Made by a program: the position numbers and the translations under genes. A DNA stretch of 64,000 nucleotides from Mermis nigrescens (lineage: Eukaryota > Nematoda > Enoplea > Mermithida > Mermithidae), in the NCBI GenBank assembly GCA_036768485.1, contig JAVLUZ010000142.1, positions 21,852,290 through 21,916,289 on the forward strand, written 5' to 3'. Of the stretch, positions 45,401 through 60,400 are shown in pieces. Position 1 is the stretch's first letter; each line of letters starts with the position of its first letter. The notes beneath the pieces were generated by a model that was not told the origin of the DNA, ran no database searches, and saw nothing but the letters and a program-made list of their open reading frames with translations.

Positions 45401-48400
45401 AATATTGGTTACGTAAAGCCTTTGCTAAATTTTGATGTCTATAACAGTTTGCTTTAGGTCGCATCATATTACTAGCCTGTTTGTCGACCCGAAGCACGCT
45501 AAACGTAAACCGACAATACATACACTATTAAATAGCGATTTTTCATTACAACAGAAAACTTCTTACGCAAAAATCTCTCGCCCTACAAAGCATTTCACCG
45601 CTTATTCCACTTTTCGGGCTGATCGCATGCCGAGGATATATAATTTCGCTAAAAATTGCATCAATGCATTAAAAACAAAGAGCATTTGATTTGATAATAC
45701 GGAATCGACAAAATCGTACGGCACAGAAAAATCAACATGTCCTTATTTTACTATACATATGTATAGATAGATATCATCTGCATCTATAAACGTACATATG
45801 TAATATGAAAACCCAAATATAATAATCGAATACTCCTTAGAATTTTTGTTGGAAAGAACTTTTTTGCGCTACTTGAACATTTCATTTAAAATTAAGCCCT
45901 CTGTATGCGTAAAGAGAGTAATTCTGAAAAATAAATCGATGCTAATAGGCTTTAAGACATTGGAAAGAATAAACCCTAGAAGCAATTTTAAGAACTTTAA
46001 AAAGTAAGAGATGTGCGCTCCAGCTCGAAAGCGAAAGGACGTAATTTTACACTTTTGTAAGTTTTTATTTTTCTGCGGACAATAGTAAGAAATACCCGAT
46101 GCGATCAAACAGCCTACTGAAATTCAGGTATTATCACATGGAGCATTGGATTCAATATTCATTTTAGTATCTGAAAGTGAACAAACCTTTTAACAACCCA
46201 GCAACCTTGTACAAGTACGGCGCAATTCAGTAGACTTTTCAATACAGTTTGTTCATCAGCCTTTGTGGGCAATAACGAAATGAGCTGATCGAACTGCATT
46301 ATTTTGCCTGTAGAATAGCAAATTTAAACCGTAGCGTGCGATGGTGAAAAGAACTCATATCTTTAAATATTTATGCTAACCTGCTCATGCAATCCCGATC
46401 AGTTCACTCAAACAAAATATTTTATCGCCATTTAAATCTTAAAACTCATAAGCGAATTTTTCGCTAATGTCGCTATTAAATATAGATCTATTATGTACAT
46501 ACCTATACATTATCATAAAGATATGGAGATCACCGATCGGACCGCCGTTACTCAGAATTAGCTGTCTTGTTTTCACTTATACGGAAATGCCGAATTTAGA
46601 ATTGAAAAAATAGCCTTACTACTTATACACCAAACTCGAGAAAAATTGCCTGAGGGACAGTGTCTTTTTTGTACTCGGCAAAGATTTTTCCCGATATACG
46701 AAAGACTTTTCGGGACCGTCTTTGTACATGTACAAAGATTTTTGGGAAGACAAAAATTGCAAAAAAGGTCTAATATTCGTAATTGTGTGTTTTAAATATC
46801 TTTATAATGACAGAGATGGCATTTAAAAAGAAAAAAGTCAAATCCTAAGACGATTCTTATTGATTTTTGCCCAGAGACCCAAAAATTAACTGAAATACGC
46901 TACCAAAAGTCGAACAACCTGTTTTTACCACACTAAAACCGCTACTGTACCATATTATAGTACCCAAAAATTTATGTGTACAAAATGTACAAAGACTTTT
47001 TGGGACCATCTTTGTACATGTACAAACGGACCTTGCACAAAAAGCAAGAGCACTATGAAGCACACTAATCTCCCTCCGGCCCCAAAAAACGCCCGACTTC
47101 CCCAACCGAAATATCGAGCATTTGCATTTTATGTATACAAATTTAAATTACTATTCGTCATCAACGCTTGCACTTGATCCGGTAATGGCAGTGAGCGCAA
47201 TTGGGCCAGTGAAATTGTATCACTCGGCAACTGAGGCATTCTTCTAAAGAGATAAAATCATAACTATTTGAAAGAAATACTAAAACTGGTTGCGAAAAAC
47301 GTTCACAACCGAAGTGACTTTGCTAAATGGGAGTCAGCGGGGGCCAGGGATCGACTGGATAATATACAAAATATAGTATTCAGTACATATTTTCAGGAGG
47401 GGGGCAGATGACCTCCAAATTTTGGCCAAAAACGAACAAAAAACACCTAAAAACGGCCAAAAAATTCAATTTTTCTCGAAAATCGAGAGGAGCGGGTCAC
47501 AAATTTTCTGGCTTTATGACAGGAAGCAAGTAGCTTCACATTATATAATAAGTGATGAACATTGTAATAAGTGATGAACATTAAACAGTGTTTATGGCAC
47601 CGGATGGAAACCTAGCTTTACTGAAAACTTCTGTCTTTGATTCAGCCCATAGCCTCCTCAAATGATATCAGCTGAATCCATGGGAGAGACAAGGACATCG
47701 CAATCCCAGCCATTTAGAATTTAAAAACGAAATTCCAGAAGAATTTCAACACCAACGTAGCCATAATTGATTTATGTAAAACACCAATCACTTGTTTTTT
47801 GAAATTGGCTAATCTTTGCCGAATACGAGCAAAAAATATATGTATGCTGCATGCAACGGAAAGAATGTTTAAAGAACACTATTCGAGCTTACATATCCGC
47901 TTCTTCAGCCTTTGGAACAAATAAGCGCATAAGTTCTTTGGAATCGTGAGCAAATTCAGGATAAGGGGCCGATTTTTCTTCGTCGGCGTACAGCAATTGT
48001 TTTCGCAATAAGTCGCTCTCTTCAACCTTCAAAAATTTGAATTCATGAAAAACGAAAGGCAACTTACTATTTTGAAAGAGGTGAAAAATTAATTGGACTG
48101 CATGCGAATAGCAAAGAAAAAATGAACGCAAACTGAATACCAACGATCGTTTTTTCATTCGTGTTATTCTACTACCCAAAGTTTCTAGCAACAAGGCCTT
48201 TATTTTACTTCTTTATTTAGTGTCTTCTTAGTACTGTACGAGAGCACAAGCTTTAAAACTCATAGAATCGTTTCATTTAATTTTTTCATTTCAACTCGTT
48301 TCCCCATCGTTTCCATGCGCTCAGGTCGGCTAAGACTGAATCAAAATAAGGCTATTGTAAATCGATTGATTCGACGTAGAAAATTAATACCGTAAGGAAC

Positions 48401-51400
48401 ACGTGACCATTGAAAAGAATAAGAATTAAAAAGTTACTTAAAAAATTACAAGTTAAAAATTTAAAAGTTTTAAGCGTACCCAACCAAACTTTATTTCCAA
48501 AGGAAACGCTGAAAAATCCAAAGGCTACAATTCGGACTTTTATATCGTAGCGACATTGTTGTCTTGTGAGTCAATGAATAATATTAAACTGAAATCAGAC
48601 TCCAAAGAACTCAGGCGATTATTTGTTATAAAAGATGAAGAAGCGGATATGTAAGTTCGGATAGCGTTTTCAAAACATTCTATCCGTTGCACGCAGCATA
48701 TATTTTTATTCATATTCGCCGTTTGAAACTAAATACGAGTATTTCATTCTACCCTGACTCCATTGCGCACTTCCATTATATATGAGTCGAGCATACATGA
48801 TTTTGGAGAAGGAGAGAGGGGTTGTTGGGGTGGGGGTTTCCCACAGAAAAGATTTAACCCCCAGGTGAAGTCAAATTTTCGGCGCTTCGCGCGTATACTC
48901 ATTTTTTGACTACATTTTATTGCATTTATTCGAAATTTATTTGTTTATGCTCTTGAAAGACAGAGCATGGTCGGAAAAGCCAAAAAACAATGTTTATGAT
49001 GCGTATTGCGTATGCATAATTTTTAAGCCAAAAAAAACAGTTTGAAATTTTACTCTCCTACCCAGAATTCCCGTGCTGCGCATGTCCGGAGTCGTGATGA
49101 GGAATACAATCAAGTATAAATAAATTGACATATTACATATGTACATATGTACATACGTGTGTATGCAACAACAACATCTGTGCAAAATATTGACTTACTA
49201 GAGTATTTTTGTAAATCAATGGCACCCATTTTTCTTCTTCGTGCATTTTCTGCATATAAGAATACGAGGCAACACGGCGTTTCTTTGCCGCCTCGCTTTC
49301 CTGACCCACTGAAGCAAATTTGACTCGAACAGCTTCTATTTTCGGCCCAGTTGCAGCTTCAACGTCAGATTCGTCATGAGAAGAAATGTCTGAGGAGGAG
49401 AATTCTTTGAATTACATATACGTCTGTTCTCACAGCCAACACAGCACATATGGAAAACCTTTGCTAAATTATCGAGCCCAAGTCACCACTACTCATGGTA
49501 AACGTCATTTTCTCATCTAAACCATATCTTACTATTATATACATATTTTCAGAAAGTATGTTACATATCAAATATATTATATATGTGTTATTATGTTTAT
49601 TATATACCATACATGAGACAGGGGAACGGGGGATACCCCACCCAAAGTTGGTCGTTCCCCACTTAAAGTTGGTCATCTGCCTCACCCAAAGTTGGTTGAT
49701 CCAACAATTTTTTGAAAAAATTGAATTTTTCAACCCTTTTTAGGTGTCTTTTTGGCTATTTTCGGTCGAAATTCGGAAGTCATTTGCGACCCTACCCCTT
49801 AAAACGGCCGGGAACCACCCCCACCGAAAATTTCAAACCATTACATGTATGCTGTATAGTATAACACATTTTATTAAACTTTACACCTTACTCTTCTTTC
49901 AGGTACTAAGTGAGTGCTTTGATTATTTTCTCTGTTTCATATTTTCAGAAAAGTAAATCAAAAATGGTTCGTTTTTAACATCACAACAGCTTGTGAAACC
50001 CAACAGGATTTGGAATAGTGCACATGCATACGATGCGTCTTGAAAAGGTTTCGACACTACTTATGCATTCAAAATGCTAGCTCATTGTTGAATTTGCATA
50101 CCTTGATCACGCGCTCCAGAATCAGACGGCTTCAATTTCTCGTCGCCAGTATCCAGATAAAAGAAACTGGGTTTCATTTGCATTATTTCTTTTACAGGAT
50201 TAACATGCAAGGCATCTGAGATATAAAAGGTTATGAAGAACTTCCCACATGATTCGATGAAAAAAACAGACTAAAGAATCTGACACTACATAGTCACACA
50301 TGCACATAGGGGTGAGGGGGGTATTACCCCCCTGAGGGGTCAGCTAGACCGGTACTGTCCGGCGATTCTGAGCAAACAGGCCTTGTTCTGCATCATTTTT
50401 GACATCAAAGTCAGTAAAAATGTCAAAATTTTTCCGCGCTTCGCGCCAGATTAGTACTTTTAAGTACTTTTTACTCAAAAAGCGCCCAAAATTGATAAAT
50501 TTTTGCATTTTTTAGTGTTAAAAATGGTGATATAATGCAGTCAAAATAAACTAAAAATGCTTTTAAAATGTGTTATTAACACGAAAAAACGTTTTAGATG
50601 CAATTTTGACCATTTTGATCATTAAAACAGCAAAAAAATCGTGAACGTTAAATCTACTATTTTAGATTTTTGGCATTTCACCCCCCTGCCGACCCTGACC
50701 TTGTGCACCTATGTACATAGTCAGTAAGTCTTACAAATAGACCTAGAGTCACAGATGCCGATTTTTTTGCTAGAGGAAGAAATTATGTTCAAACTATGTA
50801 TGAGGGTTGTATTCATACACTAATGTTAACATAATCCTCAAAATTACAAATGTATCTACTTACATAGCAGTTATATAATCATACCTAAGCACAAATATAC
50901 TAGCAAAGAAAATGCTCCGATGGAACAAAGAAGACGAATTTACTTGAGATTGTGGATTACTAAGGATCTATGAGGAGGGGACAAGGAAAAAGCTACCCAT
51001 GTATATGCCTAGAGTCGCAAAATCTGCCAAAAATCAGACTTTATCTAAGCAATGCAAAAATGACCGAAGTGTTTTCTGCGGCCTGCAGATTGAAATATAC
51101 TAAAATAAACTATTGAACAAAAAAATGATTGAGAAAGCAGCAAGTTAGCTATGCAGTAGCTATGGGAAATTAGATGAAATGAACTAGTAGAAACTTTGCA
51201 AGCCAATTGAATGAAATAGCAAACGTCGATGCATTCAAGACAATCAAAGAAATTATTGGTTTAAAGCAGCAGGAAACGCGTAAACTTATGTGAAACAGAC
51301 CATATGTAGGTGCACTTGCATGCCCGCAACTATTAGGTGCACTAATCAATTGACGCCAGGTTTGCTTGCTATAATGCTCATGGTAACAAAATAAAACACC

Positions 51401-54400
51401 TTTAAATACAATAGCAGTCACTTTTCTATCAATCATGATACGAAGCAAGTCAGCGTTGCAACTTGCAAGCAATTTACAAAAAGTAAACATTTTAGATTAT
51501 GTTTATACACTCTTATGTGAAGCATTCATAATTATTAAAAAGGTAACACTTTTCAGAGGCTGCAGGATATACTTCGATTTTTTGCGTTGCTTAGAGAAAG
51601 TCTGATTTTTGGCTGATTTTGCAACTGTAGGCATATACATAGGTAGCTTTTTTCGAAGCGCCTCCTTTCAAATCCTTAATAATCCACAATCCCCAGTATA
51701 TTCGTCTTTTTTGCTCCATCGGAGCATTTTTCTCTGCTAGTACCATACTTTTAATTAGCATGATATGAGTAAATCAGTCAGTAAACACATATGGTAACAT
51801 GCCACAATAATTACAGCAGTCCAGATGAACGTCAACATTATCTTTTTTAAACAAGACAAGCTCATCTTATTTAAAGAAATCAAAGGTTTTAAGCATAAAC
51901 TTTACGCAAATATTGGGTGTGAAGAACATCTACGCTCAGATTCGTAATCCCGACTTTACATGGAACATTAAAAAAATTAAGCGTCTGCAACGCTCTGGAG
52001 CTAAATTTAATTTTCAGTGTAAAATTTACATAACCATTGGGTATAAAGAAAGCCTACAGTCAGATTCGTAATTCTGACCTAAGGGGACATATTTTGAAAA
52101 AACTACCACTTCTTGCAACGTTCTGGAAGTAAAATAAATTTGTAGTGTAAGCTACAAATTAACAATAAATGAATAGTACAAACTTTACACAGCTATCGGG
52201 TGTAAAGAAAACTAACAGTCAGATTCGTAATTCTGACGTTACGTATAACATTTGAAAGAAAATTTTTCAATTTGTATTTTAGTTAATTTGTTAATCTGAA
52301 GTTAATTTGCAGTTAATTTTTACACAACCACAGAGTGTGAAGAAAATTTTAGTCGGATTCATAATTCTGATATTACTCTGATATTACGATCGACATTCAT
52401 GAAGAAAGTAAGTGTCCATAATGGTTTCAAGACACATAAACATTGAATGTAAACCATTTTACACCACTGCTGAGTGTAAAGAAACGCGCCCAACTGGCGT
52501 ATCGCGTTTGATTCCTGGTACATTTTCAGACTTGAGATCATGTCCAGACTCATAACCGGAGAAGTTGGCAGAAAAAAAACAAGACAGAAACACGTTTAAC
52601 ACGCCCAATTTTCGACTTTAACATTTTTTCCATTAATGAGCAAGAAAAATCTAGAATCAGTTTTTGTTGCATTGCATGCACTAAGACCTTCCACTCCACC
52701 CTTAACAAACTTCCAGTAACTGGCATATAGTAAGAGGGGTTGCAGGATCCCCCAACTAAAGTCGGACGTCCCCCCATCCCCCAAAGCCAGAAAATGCTTG
52801 ACCCCCTCCCCCGATTTTTTGGGAAAGATCGAATTTTTGGCCGTTTTTAGGCGTTTTTTTGCCATTTAGGCCAAAAAATTGGATATCATTTACCCCCTAA
52901 AAATGGCCGGGACCCCCCTCAAATTTCGAACACTTACGTGTATGCCCTTCAACATAAATGCACAGGGTGAGATTGACCAGGATAAGGTAAAGTCGAGGTT
53001 TTAGAGTCAGTGAGGGGTAAAATCCGGCATTTTCAACAAAGTAAATTAAGTGTTTGGCTATTTTTACGGCAAAATCGCTTGAAAATACACTATTTTTAGC
53101 TCAAATTGCTCGACAGCATACCTGGACAAAGGGCGGTCTTCAGGTGATACCGGCAGCCCAAGAAATTGTGGTTGGTTGCTGGTTTCGAAAAAAGTTTGTT
53201 TTGGAATATGTTACCTCATAACTTTTTCGAAACGTTCTGCAAGTCTGCATGCATTATTTGCGTTTGTTTTATCCGTTTTAATTTACTCGCATTTAGCATC
53301 ATCAGTCAGTACACTTATTGTTTACAACTATAGTTTTTAGAGTGTTGTTCACCTCTGAAAATTGGCCTTTTTATCATCCTCAGCTCAATTTCGCGATTTT
53401 AAAGGACAAGACAACGCAAAAAATTGACCTTTTTTATGGAAAAATTTCTACCCTATACTTTACATAAGTCCAATTAAGCAGCCTTTTACAAATAATTAAT
53501 GAAATAATTTATTATATCTGTCAAATAGTGCGTGAAAATTTTGGCCTTTTTATCTTTTAAAACATTATCAAACATTACATCTGGCACGAAGCACCAAATA
53601 ATCTTGACCTTCTATCATCTTAAGCTCAATATGATAGCTTTTCAAAGATACGAGTATACAAGCAGTACCGAAACTTATTACCGTTCTCGCCCCACAAAAA
53701 AATTTGCAGCCTTAATCATCCTTAAACTTCGCTTAGGTTTGTAACTGCTTCTTTCATGCGAAACGGGAAATAAGGAAAATATTAAATCTAGCAGAAATGT
53801 TGATACTTTCCCATTTCAGCTCAATTTTAGGAATTTATCGGAACAGACTTATGAACTCCAAAATTAGTAGCGTTGGCATTATTAATGGAAAATTATGGAA
53901 TTTTTAATACCTTCGACTTAATTTTGAGAAAGACAAAATTCTGGTATTTAGATTTTTGTCCTCTGAAATTTTTATTGCCAGCTTCTAATAAGCACATGCA
54001 CAGCATGGAATTCCTGGTAAAACCTAAGAGAAGTGCCTTTTTCGGGCCCAAAAATGGCCGGTACGCGTTAAAAAACATCGTTCTTTGGCGTTTCTGACGA
54101 TACTCTATCCTTCTAGAGCATAAAATCATGAAAAAAATTCGAAAAAGTCGAATAAATTGACCAATATATCGCCAAAAAACGCGAATATATGGCGCGAAGC
54201 GCCGAAAATTTGGCGATTTTGAGCAAATGAATAGCCAAAAACCCTTAAAAATACACTTTTTCTACCAATTTTCAGGTAAGTTTAGGAAACTTTTGAAAAA
54301 TCGCCCATTCTGGGGGTGAAAAATTTTGCAGAAATTGAAAAATGATTCTGCGGGGGTTGAAAACCCACCAGATCATGTATGGCTGTAAAACTTTGACCTA

Positions 54401-57400
54401 TTACAAAAATATATTCGACTAAACGTCTGTCAGAGCGAGCTCCATATAATGGCGAATGAAAATATTCAAAAAATTTAAAATTTGTGATTCGAGAAACGTT
54501 TTATCATTTTTACTCTTTCAAACTCAATTTTAGCCTTTGAAGACAAATAGTGCAAAAACGGGCGTATTATAAAACTGGCGGAACCTTTTTTGACGTTCTG
54601 ATCTCCTCAAGCTGAATTTTGAAGCTTTCCTAATGGAGAAGCGCTTAAATTATATCTGGCGCGAAGCGCAAAACATTTCTACATTTATCTTTTTTTAAAC
54701 TCAAATTTGCGAAAAGGTTTCTGGATATAAACAATGCAGTAATTATGCCTGGCGCGAATCGCCGAAAAATTTCGAAAGTTCTATCATTTTACCTAAATTT
54801 TGCAACTTTTCTAAACAGCAATACAGTAATTATAGTTTGCGCGAAGCGCCGTAAATTTCCGATGTTTTTATCCTTTTGAGCTCAATTTTGCAGCTTTCTG
54901 AATGTATGCAATAGAAATTATATCCGGCGCGAAGCGCACAAATTTTCGTGTATTCATATCTTTATGCTCACTTTTGCAGGTTCAGCATGCAGCAGCGAAT
55001 AACATTTGAAAAAATTTTTCAATTTGTGTTTTTAAGACAAATAAATATTAAATGTAAACCATTTTACCACTGCTGAGTGTAAACAAACGCGCCCAACTGG
55101 CGTATGCACGTTTGATTCCTGGTACATTTTCAGACTCGTGATCATGTCCAGACTCATAACCGGAGAAGTTGGCAGAAAAAAAACAAGACAGAAACACGTT
55201 TAACACACCCAATTTTCGACTTTAAATTTTTTTCATAAATGGGCAAGAAAAATCTAGAATCAGTTTTTGTTACATTGCATGCCCTAAGACCTTCCACTCC
55301 ACCCTTAACAAACTTTCAGTAACTGGCATATTGTAAGAGGGGTTGCGGGATCCCCACCTAAAGTCGGACGTCCCCCCATCCCCCAAAGCCAGAAAATGCT
55401 TAACCCCCTCCCCCCATTTTTGAGAAAGATCGAATTTTTGGCCGTTTTTAGGTATTTTTTTTGCCATTTAGGCCAAAAAATTGGATATCATTACCCCTGA
55501 AAATGGCCGGGACCCCCCTCAAATTTCGAACAGTTGCATTATGCCTTAAACATAAATGCACAAGGTGAGATTGACCAGGATAAAGGTAAAATCGAGGTTT
55601 TAGGGTCAGTGAGGATAAAATCCGGCATTTTTAACAATGTAAATTAAGTATTTAGCTATTTTTACGGCAAAATCGCTTGAAAATACACTATTTTAGCTCA
55701 AATTGCTCGACAGTACCTAACTTTCGGCCTCTACACGGAGGAAATACACCCCCCTCTCATCCCTCCCTATGTGCCTGTATGCTCTAAAATAGTAGCATAT
55801 TAACATTTATCGTAGATAGTAAGACGAAAAGACATTTAGAAATGATGATGAGATAAATTCAAATAAAATATGTAAATTAAAATAAAACGGTATCAACGTA
55901 CTATTCCGATAAACGCCGACAGCATAACAATTTGTATGCAAACCACCAACGTTATCATTTACTAGCATTTGATAATCCATTGTCCTAAAGGACAACTGAT
56001 TATGTCAAATGAACTGACAAAGAATAGGAAACAATTCATTGTTGCTAGTCATAAAACAAGATATTCGTCGAACGAAACAATACAAGGGAGGAGCATGGAG
56101 AATAATAAAATGTATTTAATTAATTATAAATTAACCGAAGTATCAGCAATGGGAAACATTAATCCAGAAAATAGCGATTTTCAAGTATGCCTTTTAATAA
56201 ATAAATAATAGGTAAGAAAGTTAACATCATTTATATGCATATAAGTAGCAACAGGTATGTAAGGACACACAGAATGTAGTCCCAACCACCGGAGACAGAA
56301 GATTAGAGACCCTTATTCTATTAAGTCTGCTCTTATTTGTAAATAATTGTAGCATGTTAACTTTATTCTAGCAAATTCTATTAGCATATAACCTTTCAAA
56401 TAATAATAAAAATATGCATATCGAATCGAGATGTGAAGCTGAAGCGAAATTTGTATCATATTCGTTTAACTTGCTTTTTTTATACCTACATACATGTATG
56501 TACCCAAACAGGCCCGTATATAGGATTTCATTTCGTGAGGAGGGAACGGATGAAAATTTTGGAGTCAGACATTTCGAGAATCATTAGAGGATCAGCAAAA
56601 ATAAAAGATTTCAAAATGTTTTTGGGCAGTGGCGGATCCAGGATTTTCTGACAGGGAGGGGCGGAACCAAAACTTTTCCTAAAAGTGTTAAACATTGTCC
56701 AAAAATTCGTATATTATGCTCAGAGCACCTGTTTTTTCGTGTCTTTTGATAGGCAGAATTATTTTAAATGCAAAAAAGTGAAAAATTCGAAATTTTGCAT
56801 GGTTTTTTCATGAAAAAACTCGCAAAATTAATGCAGAAATCGACAAATTGAAAAATCGAGATAAAAATGGCTATAATCATCAAAAAATACACTTCTATTC
56901 TTCATTGCGCCGAAATGTTTTTTGACGACCTCTAAATCCGCAAGTGTTTCTGGGCGAGCTCTATACAATAATTAAGGAAATTTTTTGAAAATTTCAAAAG
57001 ATTTCAACTTTTTCAAACACATATGCAAAAAACTATCGCTCAAACTATGTACATGCACAATCGATTTCTCACATCATCCAGTCAATTAATAATTTCGAAA
57101 CTTTTGTTTGTGTACTCAATGTTTGCGTTTTGCTGAAAAAAACAAAACAGAAACTTTATAAATCGGTGCGAAGCGTCGAAAGATTTTAACATGGTTTCAA
57201 CGTTTAACTCAAATTTAAGCCGTTTATTCTACATAGATGGCATAAACAATACAAAAACGATAAATTTTGATTCTACGAGCTCAAATGTACGCCAAAAATC
57301 TGTTTGGCGGTCTTTGAAATGCACCTTGTAAGCGAACACAATTCTTTTCTCTTTTCGGAGAAAGGTAGCCCCAACCCGTCCCTTAATTACGGGCGGCCAT

Positions 57401-60400
57401 CATACCTGGACGTGGGGGGTTTGGGGGGTATGCAACCCCCAGAAACCCAAATATCCCCGAAAACCAAAATACCTCCTCCCAAATTCAATTTTTGAAAATG
57501 GTGTTTTTTCGCCATACCACAATTTTTAAGGCTATTTTTTATCTTTGAAAAATCTTGCACCCCCAGAATTTTTAAGCCGCCCACCTATGCATTATGGATA
57601 TGCATACATGAACAAATCGTGCAACTTCATTCAACTTGGTATCAATGGGAACCGGGTCGGTACCAATGGGAAGAGCTGCCGGTATCAAAGGGAAATTTAG
57701 AAATTCTGAACAAATAGGAGGAAAAATGTTCAACAAATTTTCAAAAAATTTAGAAATGATGGAAATTCACAAAAATGACTCTAAAATCAGTCAATCAACT
57801 AGGAAATCGAAAATGAATCCAGGAAAATACGTGAAAACTATTTTAAAATCAGTTAATCAACCAATCAATCAATGACTAACCAACCAATAATCAGTCAAAC
57901 AATCAATAATTAACCAATTAAGCACTAAGCAACCAATCAACCAACCAAGCAACCATTTAGTACAAGGACAACCAACCAAATAATTGAGCAGCCGGCATCA
58001 ATGGGAAGACCGGCCTTTGTCCATGTATGTGGATATGTACAATGCTTTAGAAACTTTCGACCATTATATCGTACTTTTTAAAGATAGGATTAGAGTCATT
58101 TGTTTTAGAAGAAGCACAATTGAGAGCCAGTTGTTCGCCTCGGCTTCTGTCGTAGTTTTTGCTAGTAATATCAACGGTTTGCCGAATTTCCAGCTAAATA
58201 GCACCAATCGTACAAATGCAAACATATAGAGCGAAAATGACAGTAATGCTATTGCTATATAAACGTACATACATGCACACTAAAACAAAAATAAGTCTTT
58301 TAAAAACATCTATATGTACCTTTATTTTCATTCTTAAGTCTCGTATCTTATGCACATAAATAAGCGGATAAAACATGTATTATTCGCAACTAATTGATTA
58401 AAAAGTGCATTTTTCTTAAAAAACATTTAAACCCATAACATGACTCAAAAACCGACAGGAACTTTGTTTATTTCAGAAACCTATAACGGATTTGTATAAA
58501 AGTATCCACCGTTTTTAACCCAGAACAAAGTATTTAAAAATTTCAGCCCCCTCCCGGGAATTCCTATGCTAGCGCGTCTGATAGAGATCCTTCCAAGATC
58601 GGCCGCATCTATCTCACATGATACGCTTTTACTCCCTTCTTCCTCAAATTCTTTGACAGCAACATTTTTTCAGTTTTTCAAAGTCTTCGCAGCTCTTGAT
58701 CGAAAATTAATTAAAGTTTGCGTTTTTCGATCTCCATCGAGTGTTAAATGTTGAATTGAGCTATATCTCTTCTTTCAGCTTCAATTCAAGAATTTCTTTA
58801 GTTCTCAAAAACAGACGGCTTACCCATTCCCATATAAATTGAAATTTTTTAATCATAGGTAGCGCGATAGCGCTACCTATAATATACTTGGCCATCCTTT
58901 TTTTCTTATATGTTTTTCACAGCGAGTGCGAAATTTGTGTCCCCCTCAAAGCTATAACGGCACACATCTGAGAGGTGCGGTTTTTTTTAAAAGGTAGATA
59001 ATAAAAAAACTTAGTGCCCCCATTTTTTTTCTTGTTTACACTCAATACCGAGCGCGTCGTGAGTGTGTAAAGTTTACACCAAAATTCAAATAATTTGCGG
59101 AGGGCCAATTTTTTTTAAAAATGTTTTCCCTAATTAGTAGATTACGAATCTGGTCTCAAAATTTCTTTACACTCATTGTTTGTTGCACAGGAGTGTAAAT
59201 TAGACAGTTTTTTTTACAGTTTTCATGTGGCCAAGCATATCTAACTCAGTTTTACATTCTATGCAGTCTGATTGGTTTCAAAATGTAGACGGTTAAAAAA
59301 TCTAGGGGAGCCTTTTTTTAATTTTTTTTCAAAAGTAATATTCTCGAATTTAGAGGCGGTTTATTGTAAAGAGTCTAAGACAAAAAAATTTTTCCCTGCC
59401 ATATTCTCCACTTGGTAGACAAAACGTGGTAACTACCCCTAAAATGTGCCTCGTCTTAAGCGCTACACGTCAAAATTTATTTTGTTTTTTTACAATCAAT
59501 ATTGCGTTATTAGTGCAAGTGTAAACTTTACACTGAAAACATTTTTTCCGCCCATAGCGTCGTGGATGATGAATTTTTTTCAAAAATGTTTTCCCTAATT
59601 AGTAGGTTACGAATCTGGTCTTAAAATTTCTTTACACTCATTGGTTGTTGCACAGGAGTGTAAATTAGACGGTTTTTTTTACTGTTTTCATGTGCAAGAG
59701 CATATCTAACTCAGTTTTACATTCTATGCAGTCTGATTGGTTTCAAAGGGTAGACGGTTATAAAATCTAGGAGAAACTTTTTTTATTTTTTCTTAAAAAG
59801 TAATATTTTCGAATTTAGAGGCGGTTTATTGTTAAGAGTCTGAGACAAAAAATATTTTTTTCCCTGTCATATTCTCCACTTATTAGAAAGAACGTGGTAA
59901 CTACCTTTGAAATCTGTCTCGTCTTAAGCGCTACACGTCAAAATTTATTTTGTTTCTTTACAATCAATATTGCGTTATTAGTGAAGGTTTAAACTTTACA
60001 CTGAAAAAATTTTTTTCCGCCCAGAGCGTCGTGGATGATAAATTTTTTCAAAAATGTTCTCTGTGAGGTCAGAATAACGAATCTGACCTTCAAACTTTTC
60101 TACAATTAATACACAGTACCAGGGGTTTAAACTTTACACTCTAGTGGATGAGTAAAAAAACAGACTTTGTCCAAGATTTCTCTGCCAACTTTTTGGGTTA
60201 TGAGTTAAGATAATTTAAATAGATAAATATAAAGTAACTTTTAAGGGCTACACGTCGAAGCAAACCGCGTTCAAAAAACGTAATATTGAGTTGTTTATGG
60301 GGGTGTAAAGTTCAAAATCTGAGGTGTAAAATAGGCGAAAAAACAGGTTTTTTCGTATTTAATTGGTAAATCATATCAAATATTTCGCGGAACATAAGTT

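Noticed and set aside
57401..57589. 8-bp target duplication for MITE A copy 6
   Set aside because: The flanks GCGGCCAT and CATTATGG do not match, so none is claimed.
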